NCBI GenBank assembly: GCA_039810525.1
Contig: JBDHXE010000133.1
Coordinates: forward strand, 1 to 6,969
Source: JBDHXE01 sp039810525
GTDB lineage: Bacteria > Bacteroidota > Ignavibacteria > Kapaibacteriales > UBA2268
Direction of reading: 5' to 3'
Length of the DNA: 6,969 nucleotides
The position numbers and the translations under genes are program-made. The notes beneath the pieces are model-generated. The model did no database searches and was not told where the DNA came from. It saw only the letters and a program-made list of their open reading frames with translations. Below, one piece after another: positions 1-6,778 of the stretch; the first letter of the stretch is position 1; every line of letters begins with the position of its first letter.

Positions 1-947
1 TGTAAAGCAGTCAAAGCAAAATTTAAGATTCTTTCAGATTGTTTAGTAATAGTAGATTTACCAGTATCAAAAGTAATATTCTTTAGAATTAATCTTGAGC
101 CCGGAGCTATACTAAGAATATCATCATCTGGGTCTAAAGGATCATTGCCATATGACACTTCTACACCGTCATCTATTCCACCACCATCAGTATCCTTTAC
201 CAAAGGATTAGTCTTATATTTATATACTTCATCTCCATCTAATAAACCATCACCATCAGTATCGGGATTATTTGGATCAGTACCCAATCTTAATTCTTCT
301 GCATCAGATAAGCCATCACCATCAGTATCACGTTCAAAATCTACTACATCGTAAGATACGCCGAGCTTAAATGCCCAATTACCATCATTAATATCATCGT
401 GCACTGGATTATAATCATCAGTTAATGAAAGATTAAATCCTGCATTTAATTCCACTGCCCATTTTTGTGATAAGTAATGAGTAATACCAGCACCAATTGG
501 AAAGCCTACAGATACACCGTCATTTTTAGAAGATGGATCAAAATTAAAAGGTACATCATTTACATTAAAAATAACTACACCTATTCCACCATATACGAAT
601 GGAGACCAAGATTTTGAATCCAAAAAATAATATCTTAATCTCAAATCTGGCATAATATAAGATGTATTATATTGAGAATAATTAAAAAATCCATTTTGAT
701 ATAAATCTGTAGTAGTTCCGTTTGCAAAATAATTAAATGAAAACTCTGGGGTCAAACCTTGAGCTATACCATTTCTATATAAAGCAAATACATTTACCAA
801 TGGACCAAGATTTCTTTGAGAATCAAATGATTCATTGATCCCACGAGTAACACCTCCACCTATACCTATTGTTATTCCTTTATCTTGAGCCATAATAGGA
901 GAGTAGATAATAATTGCTAAAATTAATAATTGAAGAGCTCTCTTCAT
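1..947 (-). CDS. OmpA-family outer-membrane protein with TSP3 repeats (partial, C-terminus beyond the left edge)
   Basis: The frame is open from an ATG at 947 to the window edge, giving 315 codons with no stop, so the C-terminus is missing. Residues 1-20 form a signal peptide (basic MKR, then a hydrophobic run ending in PIMA before QDKG), indicating export. Residues about 21-203 alternate hydrophobic and polar residues, are rich in Gly and aromatics (SPFVYGGIGVV, WAVELNAGFNLSL), and resemble an OmpA-like beta-barrel of roughly eight strands. Residues 207-275 hold three thrombospondin type 3 calcium-binding repeats starting at D207, D229 and D252 (DTDGDG, DTDGDG, DTDGGG). From about residue 285 the sequence LILKNITFDTGKSTIT matches the start of the OmpA C-terminal peptidoglycan-binding domain. 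By family, it would tether the outer membrane to peptidoglycan through a Ca-stiffened linker. The start is backed by AAAGGA six bases upstream. It lies 78 bp downstream of the co-polymerase gene on the same strand, with no evident terminator between. The exact role is unknown. Confidence 0.88.
   Translation of the reverse strand, partial: MKRALQLLILAIIIYSPIMAQDKGITIGIGGGVTRGINESFDSQRNLGPLVNVFALYRNGIAQGLTPEFSFNYFANGTTTDLYQNGFFNYSQYNTSYIMPDLRLRYYFLDSKSWSPFVYGGIGVVIFNVNDVPFNFDPSSKNDGVSVGFPIGAGITHYLSQKWAVELNAGFNLSLTDDYNPVHDDINDGNWAFKLGVSYDVVDFERDTDGDGLSDAEELRLGTDPNNPDTDGDGLLDGDEVYKYKTNPLVKDTDGGGIDDGVEVSYGNDPLDPDDDILSIAPGSRLILKNITFDTGKSTITKQSERILNFALTAL
185..329 (-). repeat. Tandem TSP3 coding repeats inside the OmpA-family gene
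   Basis: An 11-base unit, CCATCAGTATC on the plus strand, occurs three times, ending at 194, 263 and 329. The two right-hand copies are extended to an identical 17-mer (247-263 and 313-329). The spacings are 69 and 66 bases, so 23 and 22 codons. Each copy encodes the DTDG core of a thrombospondin type 3 repeat. The periodicity is in frame and protein-driven, so this is a protein repeat rather than a mobile or CRISPR repeat. Confidence 0.8.
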
Positions 948-953
948 ACGTAA

Positions 954-959
954 TCCTTT
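954..959 (-). promoter_or_regulatory. Ribosome binding site of the OmpA-family gene
   Basis: AAAGGA on the minus strand lies six bases before the ATG at 947. It supports this start, which also places the signal peptide exactly at the N-terminus. Confidence 0.7.
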
Positions 960-1025
960 AAATTAATAAACATATATTAATCTATCGACGTAAAAATAAA
1001 ATATATATTATAATAATTGAAATAT

Positions 1026-2216
1026 TTAATTACTTGAACCTAAAATATATGTTTTACCTTTATAAAAAGATTTAATAATAATTATAAAAGTAGCTAATAT
1101 GTTAGCTAAAATAAAAGTTACAGTCAACATCGCTACTCTATTAGGTGAGCTTCTTTCGTCTGGTATACGAGCCTTATCTAATACTTCTACTATTGGGATA
1201 TCTCTTTTCTCTTGAATTGCTTCCTGATGGTGCTGAGTTTCTAAATACATAATCACTTGTTCATAAATCTTACGCTGTCTATATAAGTCAGCATAATCTT
1301 TCATTAAAGTTGGAATACTATCTAATGGAATAGAAAATGCATCATTGCCTGTTATACCACCACTCTGTATTTTATTATATTGGTCATTCAATAAATTGAC
1401 TTGCTCTTGATAGAATTTTAATCTTGGTGATTCGTTACTAAACTCCATTTTTGCTAAATTATATTCTAGTTCTGATTTAGTTAATTGAGTACCTAATTCG
1501 ATAGCTTGGGTAACTATTGCTTTAGCTTGTTCATCTAAAGATATCACTTTATTTTCTTTTTGAAAATCTTCCATTTTATTAGAAATGGAATCTAATTTTT
1601 CTCTATAAGTAATTAATTGAGATTCAATATATTCTTTTGATTGGTGAGCAGAAGATAGATTCCTTTCTCTAACTATATAGTCTAATCCTAACACTGCATA
1701 TTTGGCAATTTGTGCTGCAAATTTTGCTGTTTCCAATTTTTCTTCAGAGCTTGGGAAAAATCCTGTCTGGCAAGTTGCACTTATATAAATAACGCCAGCT
1801 TTGTCAGATTCTGTGCTTATTAAATTAGAAACAAATTTATATAGTTTATCGTCATTAAAATTCTTAAATTCAGGTCTATCTTTAAGTCTTAAACTATCAA
1901 TTATATATTCGCATACAGCTCTACTACTTAATATCGAATAAAATAATTTAGATTGTTCACTTTGCCCCATTCCACCAAAATCCAAATTACCAGCTACACT
2001 TTGCAAATATGAAGAAAGCCCACCATTACTCTCCTTTTTAGGTGGTAGAATAGATGTATTTGAAGAATAAGTAAAAGGCATAATAAATGAATATGCAGCT
2101 ACTATAATACATAAAATTACAATAAAACTAATGAAAAACTTCAAATTAAGTCTTATCAATTTAAAAACTGTAATCAACGAGAATTCTTCTGGTTTAAAAC
2201 TTAAACTATCACTCAT
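1026..2216 (-). CDS. Wzz/chain-length-determinant family polysaccharide co-polymerase (no kinase domain)
   Basis: This 396-residue inner-membrane protein has the layout of a polysaccharide co-polymerase. There is a short cytosolic N-terminus (1-24), a first membrane helix (about 26-47), a large periplasmic part (about 48-360), a second helix (about 361-383) and a short cytosolic tail. The sequence after helix 1 (PFTYSSNTSILPP, 47-59) is typical of the Wzz domain. Residues about 190-285 are charged and heptad-like, suggesting coiled coil. Before helix 2, the motif PDERSSPNR (352-360) is the proline-containing junction typical of this family. No Walker A/B ATPase or Tyr-rich tail follows, so it is not a BY-kinase fusion. 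Family members control polysaccharide chain length and contact the outer-membrane export protein, whose gene ends two bases upstream. The start has an AGG five bases before it, inside the upstream gene's last codon, suggesting translational coupling. The polymer exported cannot be told from the window. Confidence 0.87.
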   Translation of the reverse strand: MSDSLSFKPEEFSLITVFKLIRLNLKFFISFIVILCIIVAAYSFIMPFTYSSNTSILPPKKESNGGLSSYLQSVAGNLDFGGMGQSEQSKLFYSILSSRAVCEYIIDSLRLKDRPEFKNFNDDKLYKFVSNLISTESDKAGVIYISATCQTGFFPSSEEKLETAKFAAQIAKYAVLGLDYIVRERNLSSAHQSKEYIESQLITYREKLDSISNKMEDFQKENKVISLDEQAKAIVTQAIELGTQLTKSELEYNLAKMEFSNESPRLKFYQEQVNLLNDQYNKIQSGGITGNDAFSIPLDSIPTLMKDYADLYRQRKIYEQVIMYLETQHHQEAIQEKRDIPIVEVLDKARIPDERSSPNRVAMLTVTFILANILATFIIIIKSFYKGKTYILGSSN

Positions 2217-2218
2217 AT

Positions 2219-3877
2219 TTACCTAGATGCTTTGGTTACTGCAAAAACTACACCTGCTATAGTTACCAATTGTGATATAATCGTAAGGGCAATAGTAAAA
2301 GTCTCCATAAACGTAAACTCTGCTTGCGTTGGTACTAATATCACGTCTCCTGGTTCTAAAACATACTTATCCAAATCTTCTGCAAGATATTGGCCACCTT
2401 GTGGCTTTGTAATAAAGGTCTCACTTTCATCAGCTCTAAAAGCGAAACCACCAGCTAATTGAATATAATCCTGATATGTCAAGCCCGGTCTATACTTTAT
2501 ATTCCCGGGATTGTTTACCCTTCCTTGTATATTAATATAATCTTTTACCTGAGGTACAATAATTGAATCTAAATTGAATAATGTAATATTATTTTCAGAA
2601 TTTGCATTTTTAATTACTTCGTTAAAATCAATAGACATCAATCCTCTTTTTTCATTAACTTTTGCCCTAAAATACCTTAACTCAGATTGAGACATATCAG
2701 TTACAGACATTCTACTTAATCTTTCTATTTGGGGATCTTTCTCCAAAGCTTCTTGCTGTCTAATAAATTCAATTCTGTCTATTGAAGCATTTTCTGTAAA
2801 TCCACCAGCATTTAGTAGTACATCTCTTAACTTAGTTTTACCTTCTATTATAGCATATTTGCCCGGATACTTTACTTCTCCGTCTATAACAATATAATCG
2901 GTATTTAACCATTTGGTAGATTTTCTTATGTAAATTCTATCACCAGATTGTAAAGGAAAATCACCTTCCAATTTATCATTAGACATTAATTTATCTTTCC
3001 ATTTAGTTAAGTCGAGATATTGGAGAATTAAATTATCACCAGTTGGCGAAAATCTCGCAAATTCAACAGAGTCTAATAAAGCAGAGCCTAAGAATCCTTG
3101 CCCAAATTTAATTAATGTAGAAAGTGAATCTCCATCAACAAATTCAAATTCACCAGGTGAAAATACTTCTCCCTGTATTTCTATACTTTCTTTAAAAGAA
3201 GATGGGATAACAATTATTAAATCTCCACCCATTACAAATGGGTTAGATTTTTCATCACCTAGCATAAAATACTTCAAAAGATCGGCTTTAATTTTATTAA
3301 TCTGCCCCTTTCTAATTATTTGTATATTCCTTTCAGAAGATTCATATTGCAAGCCACCAGCTCTTTCTATTACCTCAGATACCCTATCCGCAGAAGTAGC
3401 ACTTACAGTTAGAGGTTTAGGTATAGCACCACTTACAGTTACTTTGAATTGCTTTAATTTTTTGAGAGTAATTTCTGCTTCAGCAATATTTAAAACTTTC
3501 TTTATTTTTTCAAGAATTATCTTTTTTGATTCTGTAAGATTTTTGTCTTTTAAATTAACTATACCGATAGTTTTGATTAATAAATTACCCTCAGGTGAAA
3601 CCTCAGCATCAAATTGAAGCACTTCCGAAGAGATAATTGATATACTAAATACATCTCCGGGGCCTAATATATAACTATCTGGATTAATTTCACGCTCTAA
3701 TAATCCACCAGTTTCTTTAGTCCAAAACTGGGCATTCTGTATTGCCAATGTATCGATAGCTTCTTTGGTTGCACCAGACAGTCTTCCCTTTTCAATCTTT
3801 TTGTTCTGTTGCGAGAACACTAAATTTGTAATAGAGAAAATTAGGATTAAAAAGATTAAAGATTTTATTCTAAACAT
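2219..3877 (-). CDS. Wza-like outer-membrane polysaccharide export (OPX) protein with SLBB repeats
   Basis: This 552-residue exported protein begins with a signal peptide (1-23: MFRIK, a hydrophobic core, then NLVFSQ). Residues about 65-145 are a polysaccharide-export (Poly_export) domain starting with YILGPGDVFSISI. Four SLBB-type beta-grasp segments follow, each with a G-x-x-x-x-P-[GK] turn and most with an AGG-type end: about 146-177 (VSGAIPKPL ... RAGGL), 232-265 (IQGEVFSPGEF), 329-362 (IDGEVKYPGKY ... NAGGF) and 448-480 (IQGRVNNPGNI ... LAGGF). A charged helical insert (about 370-415) separates SLBB 3 and 4. A LEPGDVILVP strand precedes a hydrophobic C-terminal helix (about 522-546). By family, it forms the periplasmic/outer-membrane conduit for exopolysaccharide or capsule. 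Unlike E. coli Wza it has no lipobox, and I see no cysteine anywhere in it, so it is not lipidated. It has no clear Shine-Dalgarno site; the leader is A/T rich. It heads the operon with the co-polymerase. Confidence 0.92.
   Translation of the reverse strand: MFRIKSLIFLILIFSITNLVFSQQNKKIEKGRLSGATKEAIDTLAIQNAQFWTKETGGLLEREINPDSYILGPGDVFSISIISSEVLQFDAEVSPEGNLLIKTIGIVNLKDKNLTESKKIILEKIKKVLNIAEAEITLKKLKQFKVTVSGAIPKPLTVSATSADRVSEVIERAGGLQYESSERNIQIIRKGQINKIKADLLKYFMLGDEKSNPFVMGGDLIIVIPSSFKESIEIQGEVFSPGEFEFVDGDSLSTLIKFGQGFLGSALLDSVEFARFSPTGDNLILQYLDLTKWKDKLMSNDKLEGDFPLQSGDRIYIRKSTKWLNTDYIVIDGEVKYPGKYAIIEGKTKLRDVLLNAGGFTENASIDRIEFIRQQEALEKDPQIERLSRMSVTDMSQSELRYFRAKVNEKRGLMSIDFNEVIKNANSENNITLFNLDSIIVPQVKDYINIQGRVNNPGNIKYRPGLTYQDYIQLAGGFAFRADESETFITKPQGGQYLAEDLDKYVLEPGDVILVPTQAEFTFMETFTIALTIISQLVTIAGVVFAVTKASR
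2222..2224 (-). promoter_or_regulatory. Minimal ribosome binding site of the co-polymerase gene, inside the upstream gene's last codon
   Basis: The last sense codon of the export-protein gene is AGG, followed by TAA, two bases and the ATG of the next gene (AGG TAA AT ATG). The AGG is five bases from the start, so it can serve as a short Shine-Dalgarno site. Ribosomes ending the first gene would be placed to start the second. Confidence 0.5.
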
Positions 3878-3906
3878 TTTATAAAAATTAGTTAAACTAC
3901 AACAAA

Positions 3907-3914
3907 CAAAGATA
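3907..3914 (-). promoter_or_regulatory. Candidate Bacteroidota-type -7 box for the polysaccharide export operon
   Basis: TATCTTTG on the minus strand matches TAnnTTTG, the -7 consensus known for the Bacteroidota primary sigma factor. It sits about 30 bases upstream of the ATG at 3877, giving a plausible short leader. I see no good TTTG-type -33 element about 19-20 bases upstream, where the sequence is only A/T rich, so this is a partial match. Confidence 0.4.
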
Positions 3915-3958
3915 TAAAAAAAATATATAAATATCTACTAAATTAATTCTAAACGTCA

Positions 3959-3966
3959 TACTTTTG
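3959..3966 (+). promoter_or_regulatory. Candidate Bacteroidota-type -7 box for the IMPase-dapF operon
   Basis: TACTTTTG matches TAnnTTTG and lies 26 bases before the TTG start at 3993. Transcription would start near 3971 and leave a leader of about 22 bases containing the GGAG ribosome binding site. No convincing -33 TTTG is seen upstream, so support comes from the -7 match and its position. Confidence 0.4.
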
Positions 3967-3981
3967 TATTAGAGTTTCAAT

Positions 3982-3985
3982 GGAG
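3982..3985 (+). promoter_or_regulatory. Ribosome binding site that fixes the TTG start of the IMPase gene
   Basis: GGAG lies seven bases before TTG at 3993. No in-frame ATG or GTG lies upstream in the leader, and the next in-frame ATG is codon 21, which would remove the first family helix. The site therefore decides for the TTG start. Confidence 0.7.
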
Positions 3986-3992
3986 ATTTAAA

Positions 3993-4775
3993 TTGAATTT
4001 AGAATTGCTTGAATGTGCTAAAAACGCCGCATTGTTAGCCGGCGAGATCTTAATGGAAGGTTTTGGTACAAATTATAAGATAATGAACAAAGAAGGAAGA
4101 AATAACTTAGTAACCGAATATGATATTAAATCAGAAAAGGCTATTATTGACTATATTAAGTCTAAATACCCAGACCATTCTTTCTTAGCTGAAGAAAGTG
4201 GAAATACTTTTAATAAAAATCACGTTAAATGGATAATAGACCCACTTGATGGTACAGTCAACTATGCTAACAATTTACCTATATTTTCAGTTAGCATTGC
4301 AGCAGAATATAATGATGAAATAGTGGCAGGAGTTGTATTCAATCCCATTCTTAATGAATTGTTTTATGCGTCAAAAGATGGTGGAGCTTTTGTGAATGGA
4401 AATCAAATTAATTGTTCTAAAAGTGAAGATATGAATACCTCTTTTCTGGTTACTGGATTTCCATATAATGTAGATAAAAACCCGTATAGCTGTGTAGATA
4501 CTTTTGTAAAAGTAGTATTACAAGGAATTCCGATACGTAGATTAGGCTCGGCAGCAATCGATTTAGCTTATGTGGCATGTGGTAGGTTTGATGGATTTTG
4601 GGAGATTAATCTAAATCCTTGGGATACCGCCGCAGGATTTTTATTAGTAGAAGAAAGCGGCGGAAAAGTTACTTTATATAATAACAATAAATTCTCTATA
4701 TATAGCGATACTATAATTGCTACTAACGGACATATTCATAATCAAGTTGTTGAATTAATTAATTCTTTTCGTTAA
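3993..4775 (+). CDS. Inositol monophosphatase family protein (SuhB-like)
   Basis: This 260-residue cytosolic enzyme has the normal length and all main motifs of the Mg-dependent inositol monophosphatase family. These are NLVTEYDIKSEKAI (38-51), the metal-binding glutamates AEESG (E67, E68), motif A WIIDPLDGTVNYA (80-92; metal ligands D83 and D86) and motif B NPWDTAAGF (208-216; D211). Family members hydrolyse inositol-1-phosphate or related sugar and nucleotide phosphates. The true substrate here is not visible, and 3'-phosphoadenosine or histidinol phosphate activity cannot be excluded from motifs alone. Translation starts at TTG with GGAG seven bases upstream. The N-terminus LELLECAKNAALLAGEIL is the usual first helix, supporting this start. 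It is first in a four-gene operon and its TAA overlaps the ATG of dapF by one base. A functional link with DAP synthesis is not obvious; co-transcription may be housekeeping. Confidence 0.92.
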   Translation: MNLELLECAKNAALLAGEILMEGFGTNYKIMNKEGRNNLVTEYDIKSEKAIIDYIKSKYPDHSFLAEESGNTFNKNHVKWIIDPLDGTVNYANNLPIFSVSIAAEYNDEIVAGVVFNPILNELFYASKDGGAFVNGNQINCSKSEDMNTSFLVTGFPYNVDKNPYSCVDTFVKVVLQGIPIRRLGSAAIDLAYVACGRFDGFWEINLNPWDTAAGFLLVEESGGKVTLYNNNKFSIYSDTIIATNGHIHNQVVELINSFR

Positions 4776-5602
4776 TGGAAATAGAAGTAATGAGCGGTGC
4801 AGGGAATATTTTCTCTGTAATTGACAATAGAAAATATAAAAGATCATTACAATGGTTTAAAGATCATATTGAATTGATGACTGTAATCAATAATCAAAAG
4901 TGCGAAGGAGTAATGATAATTAACGAATCGTCTGATACTGATTTTGAAGTATGGTTTTTAAATCCTGACTCTTCATCTGGAATGATGTGTGGTAATGGAG
5001 GCCGCTGTGCAGTAGAATTTGCCTTTAGAAACAAATTTATCGATAAAACAAAGGATGTTAATTTTAAAATGGCTGATGAATTTTATTCAGCTAATATCAA
5101 AGATAATCTAATAGAATTATTATTACCTTCACCTATAGATATTGAATTTAATAAAAAAATTACTATGAATGATATTGATTTTTATGGGGATTATATTAAT
5201 ATTAATTCTGATCACTACGTAATAAACTATGATAACTCATATTTTGCCCATTTTGATTTTTATTCCGATGAAATTGTTAAAATTGCAGCTGAATTAAGAC
5301 ATCATACGGAATTTGCAAGAGGTGCAAATATTAATTATTATAAAAAAAATTACGAATATTACCTAATAAGAACATTTGAAAGAGGTGTAGAATCTATAAC
5401 AGGTGCCTGCGGTACGGGTGCTTGTGCTACCGCTATTTCTATCAATAGAACACATCCAGCTCAAAACCCAATTAAATTAATGCCACCAAGTGGTGAAATG
5501 TTGATAGTAGAATTAATATTTGATAGTCAAGATAAAATAAAAAATTTTAAATTAATTGGTCCAGCCAAAAAAGTTGATTCGAAAGTAATTAAGGTCGAAT
5601 AA
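4775..5602 (+). CDS. dapF: Diaminopimelate epimerase
   Basis: This 275-residue enzyme has the usual DapF length. The family interconverts LL- and meso-diaminopimelate using two cysteines as acid/base pair, without cofactor, in the cytosol, for lysine and peptidoglycan synthesis. The N-terminal SGAGNIF (7-13) carries the substrate-binding Asn (N11). The first catalytic cysteine is C72 in MMCGNGGRC, and the second is C212 in GACGTGACA. ERG at 202-204 supplies the substrate-binding Glu/Arg pair, and RGANINY (182-188) corresponds to the conserved Asn-containing strand. Two local deviations are seen: NPDSSSG before C72 in place of the common N-A/S-D-G-S-E, and one extra residue between ERG and the second cysteine compared with E. 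coli. Both active-site cysteines are intact, so activity is expected. Its ATG overlaps the upstream TAA (TAATG) and no Shine-Dalgarno site is seen, so it is probably translated by coupling to the IMPase gene. Confidence 0.93.
   Translation: MEIEVMSGAGNIFSVIDNRKYKRSLQWFKDHIELMTVINNQKCEGVMIINESSDTDFEVWFLNPDSSSGMMCGNGGRCAVEFAFRNKFIDKTKDVNFKMADEFYSANIKDNLIELLLPSPIDIEFNKKITMNDIDFYGDYININSDHYVINYDNSYFAHFDFYSDEIVKIAAELRHHTEFARGANINYYKKNYEYYLIRTFERGVESITGACGTGACATAISINRTHPAQNPIKLMPPSGEMLIVELIFDSQDKIKNFKLIGPAKKVDSKVIKVE
5591..5594 (+). promoter_or_regulatory. Ribosome binding site of the M20 amidohydrolase gene
   Basis: AAGG inside the end of dapF lies eight bases before the ATG at 5603. It supports this start even though the gene directly abuts the dapF stop codon. 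Confidence 0.55.
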
Positions 5603-6778
5603 ATGAAAGAAATTATTAATAATCAAATTGAAAGCATATATAAAAAAATTATAGAATATAGAAGGTATATTCACCAAAATCCAGAATTATCATTCAAAGA
5701 ATATAATACTACAAAATTCATAATTAGTAAATTAGAAGAGCTTCATATTGATTATAAAAGAATAACCGAAACAGGTGTTGTTGCTTTAATTGGTAAAGGG
5801 ACAAATTGTGTAGCTTTAAGAGCCGATATAGATGCACTTCCTATTCTGGAAGAGACACAATTGTCTTTTGCCTCTCAAAACTATGGTATAATGCACGCTT
5901 GCGGGCATGATATACATACTGCAATGCTTTTAGGTGTAGCAGAAATATTAAAATCTATCGAAGACAATATAGATGGTTGTATCAAGCTGATTTTCCAACC
6001 AGGTGAAGAAAAAATACCCGGTGGGGCTTCAATAATGATTAATGCTGGCGTATTGCAAGATCCTATACCATTAGCTATTTTTGGTCAACATATTTATCCT
6101 GCTACTAAAACTGGCACAATATCAATTAATTCTGGTCCATTTTTTGCATCTGCCGATGAAATTTATTGGACAATTACTGGAAAAGGTGGGCATGCTGCCC
6201 AACCTCATTTAAGTAACGATCCTATAGTTACAGCAGCTAATTTGATTAATTATTATCAATCAATGATGACTAAGTTTAGAAACCCATTGAAGCCGGGTGT
6301 ATTATCAATTACTTCCATTCATGGGGGTAGCGCTACTAATATTTTTCCTGATGAAGTTAAAATGATGGGGACATTAAGAGCTTTCGATGAACATTGGAGA
6401 TCCGATATGCACAATTTAATTATAAATAAATCTGCGGAATTAGCTTTATTATATAATTGCCAATGTGAAGTAAAGATTGAAAAGGGGTATCCTGCACTAA
6501 TCAATGATACTAAATCAACAGAATTTGTATTGAATACTGCTAATAAGATATTTGGAACTGATAATACTATGATAATAGATCCAGTGATGTTTGGTGAAGA
6601 TTTCGCATTTTATGCGAAGAAGATTCCCGCTGCATTTTGGTTTTTAGGAGTAAATCCAAATGAAGGTATGATGCCACCTTTACATAATTCAAAACTAAGC
6701 CCAGATGAAACTGCTATGAAAAATGGAGTTTTAATGATGGCAAATATAGCAATTGATTTTTTGGATAATATCAAATGA
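5603..6778 (+). CDS. M20-family metal-dependent amidohydrolase (candidate N-acetyl-diaminopimelate deacetylase)
   Basis: This 391-residue protein is a full-length member of the M20D amidohydrolase group (hippurate hydrolase, IAA-amino acid hydrolase and YkuR-like N-acyl amino acid deacylases). The N-terminal YRRYIHQNPELSFKE (19-33) and ALRADIDALP (71-80) are typical. Metal-site residues by family are C100 and H102 in MHACGHD, E135/E136 in QPGEE, H163 in GQHIYP and H361 in PLHNS. GKGGHAAQPH (193-202) marks the dimerisation lid domain, and MFGEDFAFY (329-337) the return to the catalytic domain. There is no signal peptide, so it is cytosolic. The family removes acyl groups from amino acids. Its place directly after dapF and before an aminotransferase suggests N-acetyl-LL-diaminopimelate as substrate, but this is inference. 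A general N-acyl amino acid hydrolase remains possible. It abuts dapF (TAA then ATG), has AAGG eight bases upstream, and overlaps the next gene by four bases. Confidence 0.88.
   Translation: MKEIINNQIESIYKKIIEYRRYIHQNPELSFKEYNTTKFIISKLEELHIDYKRITETGVVALIGKGTNCVALRADIDALPILEETQLSFASQNYGIMHACGHDIHTAMLLGVAEILKSIEDNIDGCIKLIFQPGEEKIPGGASIMINAGVLQDPIPLAIFGQHIYPATKTGTISINSGPFFASADEIYWTITGKGGHAAQPHLSNDPIVTAANLINYYQSMMTKFRNPLKPGVLSITSIHGGSATNIFPDEVKMMGTLRAFDEHWRSDMHNLIINKSAELALLYNCQCEVKIEKGYPALINDTKSTEFVLNTANKIFGTDNTMIIDPVMFGEDFAFYAKKIPAAFWFLGVNPNEGMMPPLHNSKLSPDETAMKNGVLMMANIAIDFLDNIK

Noticed and set aside
184..329. Evenly spaced short repeats resembling a small CRISPR or other array
   Set aside because: The repeats are in frame, 66-69 bases apart, and encode known calcium-binding protein repeats; there are no full-length identical repeats with variable spacers.
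145..354. Ser/Pro-rich open frame on the plus strand
   Set aside because: It lies antisense to the TSP3 repeats of the OmpA-family gene; its Pro/Ser pattern is the reverse complement of the DTDGDG codons. The minus frame has a signal peptide, ribosome binding site and recognisable domains.
967..974. Minus-strand TATGTTTA as a -7 box for the OmpA-family gene
   Set aside because: It has one mismatch to TAnnTTTG, lies so close to the ribosome binding site that the leader would be only about 13 bases, and has no -33 element. It is possible but too weak to annotate.
962..981. Inverted repeat ATTAAT-N8-ATTAAT in the gap before the OmpA-family gene, considered as operator or terminator
   Set aside because: It is made only of A/T in very A/T-rich DNA, has no GC stem and is expected by chance.
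2232..2462. 76-codon open frame on the plus strand
   Set aside because: It is antisense to the well-supported C-terminus of the SLBB export protein and has no recognisable motif.
6319..6504. 61-codon open frame on the minus strand
   Set aside because: It is antisense to the conserved M20 amidohydrolase, with no motif and no supporting context.
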